Source: Chitinophagaceae bacterium (GTDB lineage: Bacteria > Bacteroidota > Bacteroidia > Chitinophagales > Chitinophagaceae). Taken from it: a stretch of DNA of 57,830 nt. A model generated the notes under the pieces. That model had not been told where the DNA came from and ran no database searches. It worked only from the letters and a program-made list of their open reading frames with translations. Below, piece after piece: positions 54,215 through 57,830 of this stretch (within the stretch, counting starts at the first letter, position 1; the number at the start of each line of letters is the position of its first letter). The position numbers and the translations under genes are program-made. The stretch is taken from assembly GCA_947454155.1 (NCBI GenBank), contig CANGIT010000018.1:1-57830 (forward strand), in the 5' to 3' direction.

Positions 54215-54234
54215 AACAAAATGGTTACAAAAAT

Positions 54235-54268
54235 AAAAAAGCGCTTCCGGTTAAAGAAACGCTTTTTT
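54235..54268 (-). terminator. Terminator after porV
   Basis: On the minus strand, AAAAAAGCG and CGCTTTTTT pair with a central unpaired stretch, followed by T residues, 18 bp after the porV stop. Confidence 0.7.
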
Positions 54269-54285
54269 GAAATGATATGGAAATA

Positions 54286-55413
54286 TTATTTTTTATCCAT
54301 GTTGTACACCAAGCTGAAACGCAGTGTATTTGACAATGGGTTGCGGTTAACACCTGAACCTGTTGGCAAAAGGTAAGAGAAGTTGAAACCAACCATGTTG
54401 TATTTCAAACCGGCTCCCAAAGTGAAGAAGCGACGGTCTCCTTTGATTTTGTTTTCGTAGAAATAACCTGCTCTGAAAGCAAATTGTTCTTTGTACCAGT
54501 ATTCAGCACCCAATGCTGCAGTAACTTCTTTGATTTCATCTTTTGAATCACCAAAAGAAGAGAACCAGCTGCCTACAACACCTTTAGAGCGGTAGTCAAC
54601 CAATCCGGCTGAATCACCAGCACTTGGAGGAGTTGGCACCAACAGTTTATTCAAATCCAAAGCAAAAGTGATTTTGTTATCTGCATCGAATTTTTTGTTG
54701 TAAGCTGCACCCACACCCAAGTTAGCGGGGATATAATCTTTTTGTTTAGCATCACTGGTGTAAGAAATTTTAGAACCCAGGTTGCTCAGAGTAGCACCAT
54801 AATCGAATCCGTTACCATCTTTGGTTCCTTTATAGAACCAGTGAATATCACCTGCAACAGCAGTACCTTTTTTGTAGGTAACGCCATTAACAGTACCGCC
54901 AGCCAAATCAGAGCTGATATAGCGAAGGGCTACACCTAATCCCATTTTGTCAGATAATTTTCTAGAGTAGCCTCCATCGATAGCCAACTCACGAGGACGG
55001 AAAGATTGCAGTTGGTTACCACTGAAATCAGTGAACTGAATATTACCTAAACTAAAGTATCTCAATGAACCCGAAATAGCTTGTGTTTCATCCAATTGGT
55101 AGTACCCTGCCAATGAAGCCAGATAAACATCGTTCAATTTCAAATCGCTTAACCATGGAGTATAGGAAGCTGCAATACTGAATTTATTTTTTGCAAATGG
55201 AGTTTTTGCGAGATTCCAGAAACCAGAATTAGCGCAAGCCTCTGTAGCGATACCTACATCACCCATACCACCACTTCTGGCGTCAGGAGAAATTCTTAAA
55301 AATGGTACAGCTGAAGTTACTACGTTGATAGGATCTGATTGGGCTTGGGTTGCAGTAACCGAACCGGCCAATAACATGACTAAGGCAGTCAGTTTTAAAG
55401 TTGCTTGTTTCAT
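54286..55413 (-). CDS. porV: Type IX secretion outer-membrane protein PorV
   Basis: PorV (LptO) shuttles T9SS cargo from the translocon to the attachment complex. The 375-residue protein has a signal peptide (LTALVMLLAGSVTATQAQ) and the family block VPFLRISPDARSGGMGDVGIA near residues 38-58, then ANSGFWNLAKTPFAKNKF. Alternating beta strands with AIDGGYSRKLSDKMGLGVALRY indicate a barrel, ending in LRFSLVYNMDKK. It diverges from gldJ across 397 bp. porU, often next to porV, is not in the window. Confidence 0.93.
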   Translation of the reverse strand: MKQATLKLTALVMLLAGSVTATQAQSDPINVVTSAVPFLRISPDARSGGMGDVGIATEACANSGFWNLAKTPFAKNKFSIAASYTPWLSDLKLNDVYLASLAGYYQLDETQAISGSLRYFSLGNIQFTDFSGNQLQSFRPRELAIDGGYSRKLSDKMGLGVALRYISSDLAGGTVNGVTYKKGTAVAGDIHWFYKGTKDGNGFDYGATLSNLGSKISYTSDAKQKDYIPANLGVGAAYNKKFDADNKITFALDLNKLLVPTPPSAGDSAGLVDYRSKGVVGSWFSSFGDSKDEIKEVTAALGAEYWYKEQFAFRAGYFYENKIKGDRRFFTLGAGLKYNMVGFNFSYLLPTGSGVNRNPLSNTLRFSLVYNMDKK

Positions 55414-55810
55414 GCGATTTTTTGTCTTGGTTAGGTAGAGTTTCCTCTATAAGCGTGTCTTTTTTAATGATTGATAGGAATGTAAAAATAGGGGTTTTAT
55501 AGAATCCACCAATTTTTTTATTCACATATGTCGAAAACGACATGATATAACGATGAAGAAAACGGAATTTGAGGCACAAATATTGTGTATAGAACAAAGG
55601 TTGTTGTTTGATTTTCATCACAGACATGAATTGAACACTAAATTACATTGACAGCTTTTGTTTTTAATATTATTCTATACGACACTTTTTTTGCTAACAA
55701 TTTGTCAAAAAAGGTTTAGAATCGGTATTAGTTTATATATTCGCGTCATTGTAACCCAATAGTATTTACAATAAATAAGAAAACCCTTCGTTAAACAATT
55801 TGCAAAACGA
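55414..55810. other. 397-bp divergent regulatory region between porV and gldJ
   Basis: No ORF is supported. The region is AT-rich and carries the inverted repeat ATGTCG-AAAA-CGACAT at 55528-55543. No convincing TTG/TAnnTTTG promoter is seen for either gene; TATATTCG at 55736-55743 is a weak -7 candidate for gldJ. Both T9SS genes must be transcribed from here. Confidence 0.6.
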
Positions 55811-57370
55811 ATGCACATGCAAAAAACATTCTCATTTAAATTCGCTGTTATTGCCCTTGCAGCGGCCGTTTCCCTAAGTTCCTGCGGAGTTTTTGGCAGT
55901 AAAAAAGCCAAATCAAGCGTAACAGGCTGGTCTTACGACAACAAAAACATGGGTAACTTCCATGTAGCTAAATTAAAATACCCCAAAGCCGGTCCAGGTC
56001 TTGTTTTTGTACAAGGTGGCTCGTTTGTGATGGGCGCTAAAGATGAAGATGTGATGGGCGATTGGAACAATGTTCCTCGTCGTGTTACTGTTCCTTCTTT
56101 CTTTATTGATGAAACAGAAGTAGCCAACGTACATTACAGAGAATATTTGTATTGGATTGAAAACACCTTCAGTAATGATACCAACGTTCTGGCAAAAGTG
56201 TTACCTGATACATTGGTTTGGAGAGAAGAACTGGCTTACAACGAGCCTTATGTAGAATATTATTTCCGGTATCCTTCCTACAACTTCTATCCTGTTGTAG
56301 GTGTCAACTGGCAACAAGCACACGATTTCTGTATTTGGAGAACGGATCGCGTTAATGAATTTAACCTGATGCAAAAAGGTTATCTGAAAAAAGATGCAGC
56401 TAAGAAAGAAATGAAAGGCGGCGGTGCAGATGGCTCTTTCAACACAGAAACTTACCTGATGAATCCCGATATGATTCAGGGCAGAGGTAAACCCAAGAAA
56501 TCTGATTTGAAAGACATTAACAATAAACCAAGAAGTACAGTTAGATTGGAAGATGGTATCCTCAACATGAGCTACAGACTTCCAACAGAAGCAGAATGGG
56601 AATACGCTGCCTATGGCCTTCTTGATCAAAACCCAAATCCTCGTAAAAAAGAAACCAAAAGCGGGGAAGAATTACGCAGCAATCAACAAATTTATTCTTG
56701 GTCTAAAAATGTCAATGGTTTAAGAGACAGTCGTCATGGTGCTTGGCAAGGTAAGTTCCTGGCCAACTTCAAAAGACAAAGTGGTGACAATATGGGTGTG
56801 GCCGGTGGCTTGAATGATCGCTCTGCTATCCCCGGACCCATCAAAGCTTTCTACCCTAATGCTTTTGGCCTCTACAACATGAGTGGTAACGTGAGTGAGT
56901 GGGTACTCGACGTGTTCAGACCGATGACTCCTTCCGACGGACAAGACTTCAACTACTTCCGCGGTAACATCTTTAAAAGATATTACAAAAACAGTAGCGG
57001 TGAATATGAAAGAGACAGCATGGGTCATTTAAAAAAAGTAGTGATCTCGGATGAGGAAGTTAAAAACAGAACAAACTATCAGCGTAACAACGTAGTGAAT
57101 TACCTGGATGGTGACTCTTCAAGTACAGCATCATACGGATATGGTTACACTACACTAATCAATGATAATTCAAGAGTGATCAAAGGTGGTAGCTGGAACG
57201 ACAGAGCTTATTGGCTTTCTCCAGGAACACGCAGATACATGCAGGAAAACATGGGCTCATCAACTGTAGGTTTCCGTTGCGCCCAATCTTATCTCGGACC
57301 TCCAGAAGGACCCGGATTTAAAGATGGTAACATCTTTGGTAAGCGCAAACAGAATTCAAGAAAAAAATAA
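55811..57370 (+). CDS. gldJ: Gliding motility/T9SS lipoprotein GldJ
   Basis: The 519-residue lipoprotein has the lipobox VSLSSCG (Cys about 25). It has a formylglycine-generating-enzyme (SUMF1)-like domain split by insertions: FVQGGSFVMGAKDEDVMGDWN, IDETEVANVHYREYLYW, GVNWQQAHDFCIWR, SYRLPTEAEWEYAA, YNMSGNVSEWVLDV and GGSWNDRAYWLSPGTRRYM. This architecture and its place beside porV point to GldJ; GldK is the alternative. GldJ is needed for gliding and T9SS stability in flavobacteria; motility here is not shown. The start may be ATG 55811 or 55817. A terminator follows. Confidence 0.88.
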   Translation: MHMQKTFSFKFAVIALAAAVSLSSCGVFGSKKAKSSVTGWSYDNKNMGNFHVAKLKYPKAGPGLVFVQGGSFVMGAKDEDVMGDWNNVPRRVTVPSFFIDETEVANVHYREYLYWIENTFSNDTNVLAKVLPDTLVWREELAYNEPYVEYYFRYPSYNFYPVVGVNWQQAHDFCIWRTDRVNEFNLMQKGYLKKDAAKKEMKGGGADGSFNTETYLMNPDMIQGRGKPKKSDLKDINNKPRSTVRLEDGILNMSYRLPTEAEWEYAAYGLLDQNPNPRKKETKSGEELRSNQQIYSWSKNVNGLRDSRHGAWQGKFLANFKRQSGDNMGVAGGLNDRSAIPGPIKAFYPNAFGLYNMSGNVSEWVLDVFRPMTPSDGQDFNYFRGNIFKRYYKNSSGEYERDSMGHLKKVVISDEEVKNRTNYQRNNVVNYLDGDSSSTASYGYGYTTLINDNSRVIKGGSWNDRAYWLSPGTRRYMQENMGSSTVGFRCAQSYLGPPEGPGFKDGNIFGKRKQNSRKK

Positions 57371-57383
57371 AATAGTCATCTTA

Positions 57384-57417
57384 TAAAAAAAGCCTTCGAA
57401 ATGCGAAGGCTTTTTTT
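57384..57417 (+). terminator. Rho-independent terminator after gldJ
   Basis: Stem AAAAAAAGCCTTCG / CGAAGGCTTTTTTT with a 4-nt loop AAAT, followed by the T tract, 21 bp after the stop. Confidence 0.93.
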
Positions 57418-57460
57418 ATACCGCAACATTCTTTGGAAATACAGTACAACCCAGATTAAA

Positions 57461-57490
57461 AAGAAAAAGCGTGCAAGTATTTGCACGCTT
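57461..57490 (-). terminator. Terminator after tRNA-Ser
   Basis: Minus-strand stem AAGCGTGCAA / TTGCACGCTT with a 4-nt loop ATAC, followed by TTTCTT. It begins about 21 bp after the mature tRNA end. Confidence 0.85.
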
Positions 57491-57510
57491 ACAGAAATAA
57501 CATCAAAATG

Positions 57511-57597
57511 CGGAGACGGCGAGATTCGAACTCGCGATACAGTTTCCCGTATACACACTTTCCAGGCGTGCTCCTTCAACCACTCGGACACGTCTCC
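57511..57597 (-). tRNA. tRNA-Ser(GGA)
   Basis: Class II tRNA of 87 nt without encoded CCA. Acceptor stem GGAGACG / CGTCTCC, D-arm TCCGAGTGGTTGAAGGA, anticodon stem CACGC / GTGTG around loop CTGGAAA with anticodon GGA, a long variable arm TACGGGAAACTGTA, and T-arm with GTTCGAATC. It decodes UCC and UCU. A terminator lies downstream. Upstream (57598-57830) are truncated tRNA-Ser fragments. Confidence 0.95.
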
Positions 57598-57663
57598 GTT
57601 AACTATTTTATTGTCAAATGAACTATCTGCTTTTAAGCCACACTTTCTCCCGAGCACTCGGGA

Positions 57664-57690
57664 CTCCTTCAACCACTCGGACACCTCTCC
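57664..57690 (-). pseudogene. Truncated tRNA-Ser 5' fragment, unit 2
   Basis: Minus-strand GGAGAGGTGTCCGAGTGG continues to AAGGAG, 27 nt equal to the 5' part of a tRNA-Ser. The acceptor strand is GGAGAGG, not GGAGACG as in the intact gene, which is the form found in other serine isoacceptors. The 3' half is missing. Confidence 0.75.
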
Positions 57691-57756
57691 GTTAATTATT
57701 TTATTGTCAAATGTACTATCTGCTTTTAAGCCACACTTTCTCCCGAGCACTCGGGA

Positions 57757-57783
57757 CTCCTTCAACCACTCGGACACGTCTCC
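57757..57783 (-). pseudogene. Truncated tRNA-Ser 5' fragment, unit 3
   Basis: The same 27-nt 5' fragment, here with GGAGACG as in the intact tRNA-Ser(GGA). The anticodon arm is replaced by the palindrome of the next region, and the T-arm is absent. Confidence 0.75.
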
Positions 57784-57830
57784 GTTAATTATTTTTATTG
57801 TCAAATGAACTATCTGCTTTTAAGCCACAC

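Larger units (their letters stand above)
57598..57830 (-). repeat. 93-bp tandem repeat derived from tRNA-Ser, running off the window
   Basis: Units start at 57571 (within the tRNA), 57664 and 57757, each 93 bp; the third is cut by the window end. On the minus strand a unit is the first 27 nt of tRNA-Ser, a 16-bp near-palindrome TCCCGAGTGCTCGGGA, then GAAAGTGTG (also present in the tRNA anticodon arm), and about 40 nt including TTGACAATAAAAT. Units differ at a few bases. Confidence 0.9.

Noticed and set aside
57376..57808. ORFs on both strands over the tRNA-Ser region, giving proteins with repeated NGDVSEWLKE-type words
   Set aside because: The repeated words are translations of tRNA-Ser sequence; the region is explained by the tRNA and its truncated copies.
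57598..57830. Sigma70-type -35 element TTGACA upstream of the tRNA
   Set aside because: TTGACA occurs in each repeat unit, but no -10 at proper spacing is seen and this phylum uses a different consensus; left as an observation only.

Overview
The window looks like a chromosomal segment of a member of the Bacteroidota, probably Chitinophagales or a close relative. The support is: type IX secretion (T9SS) and gliding genes (PorV, a PorP/SprF protein, GldJ and a T9SS cargo protein), bacillithiol synthesis (BshA), a fused 2-oxoacid dehydrogenase E1, Bacteroidota-type ccmBCD, DUF1573, DUF4292 and AMP nucleosidase proteins, and several promoters of the TTG-N19-22-TAnnTTTG type. No rRNA, prophage, insertion sequence or CRISPR array is visible. 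Genus and species cannot be read from the sequence alone.

Layout. 1-1.5 kb: a 7-bp satellite, then NADP isocitrate dehydrogenase. 1.5-10.1 kb: a minus-strand nucleotide-sugar operon (DegT aminotransferase, UDP-glucose dehydrogenase, UDP-glucuronate decarboxylase, a UDP-HexNAc dehydrogenase and 4-epimerase pair, RfbC, RfbD) ending in an RNA methyltransferase. It has no glycosyltransferase. 10.1-16 kb: Kdo transferase, thymidine kinase, cytochrome c maturation genes and glutamate dehydrogenase. 16-23 kb: a subtilase lipoprotein, AMP nucleosidase, a peptide-type ABC ATPase and queA, which sits behind a structured leader. 23.1-31.2 kb: a more AT-rich accessory stretch with a DUF4160/DUF2442 pair flanked by related sequences, a small-protein/membrane-protein/histidine-kinase operon, a 1258-residue T9SS cargo with seven FN3-like repeats, a methyltransferase and two 75-bp hairpin repeats. 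31.2-57.4 kb: mostly housekeeping genes (YebC, E1, aminotransferase, DPP-IV-like peptidase, TrmD, adenine deaminase, Upp, BshA, EnvC-like, Dut, IspF) with PorP/SprF, PorV and GldJ. 57.4-57.8 kb: tRNA-Ser(GGA) next to a 93-bp tandem array of truncated tRNA-Ser fragments that runs off the window.

Functional links. The sugar-nucleotide operon and waaA diverge from one promoter region, which fits envelope polysaccharide and lipid A-core synthesis. PorV, PorP/SprF and GldJ would serve export of cargo such as the 1258-residue protein. Intergenic regions repeatedly carry short satellites with periods of 7, 8, 9 or 25 bp whose words differ by locus but recur at distant loci. The least explained elements are the queA leader, the kinase trio, the DUF4160/DUF2442 island, the 75-bp hairpin repeats and the tRNA-derived array.
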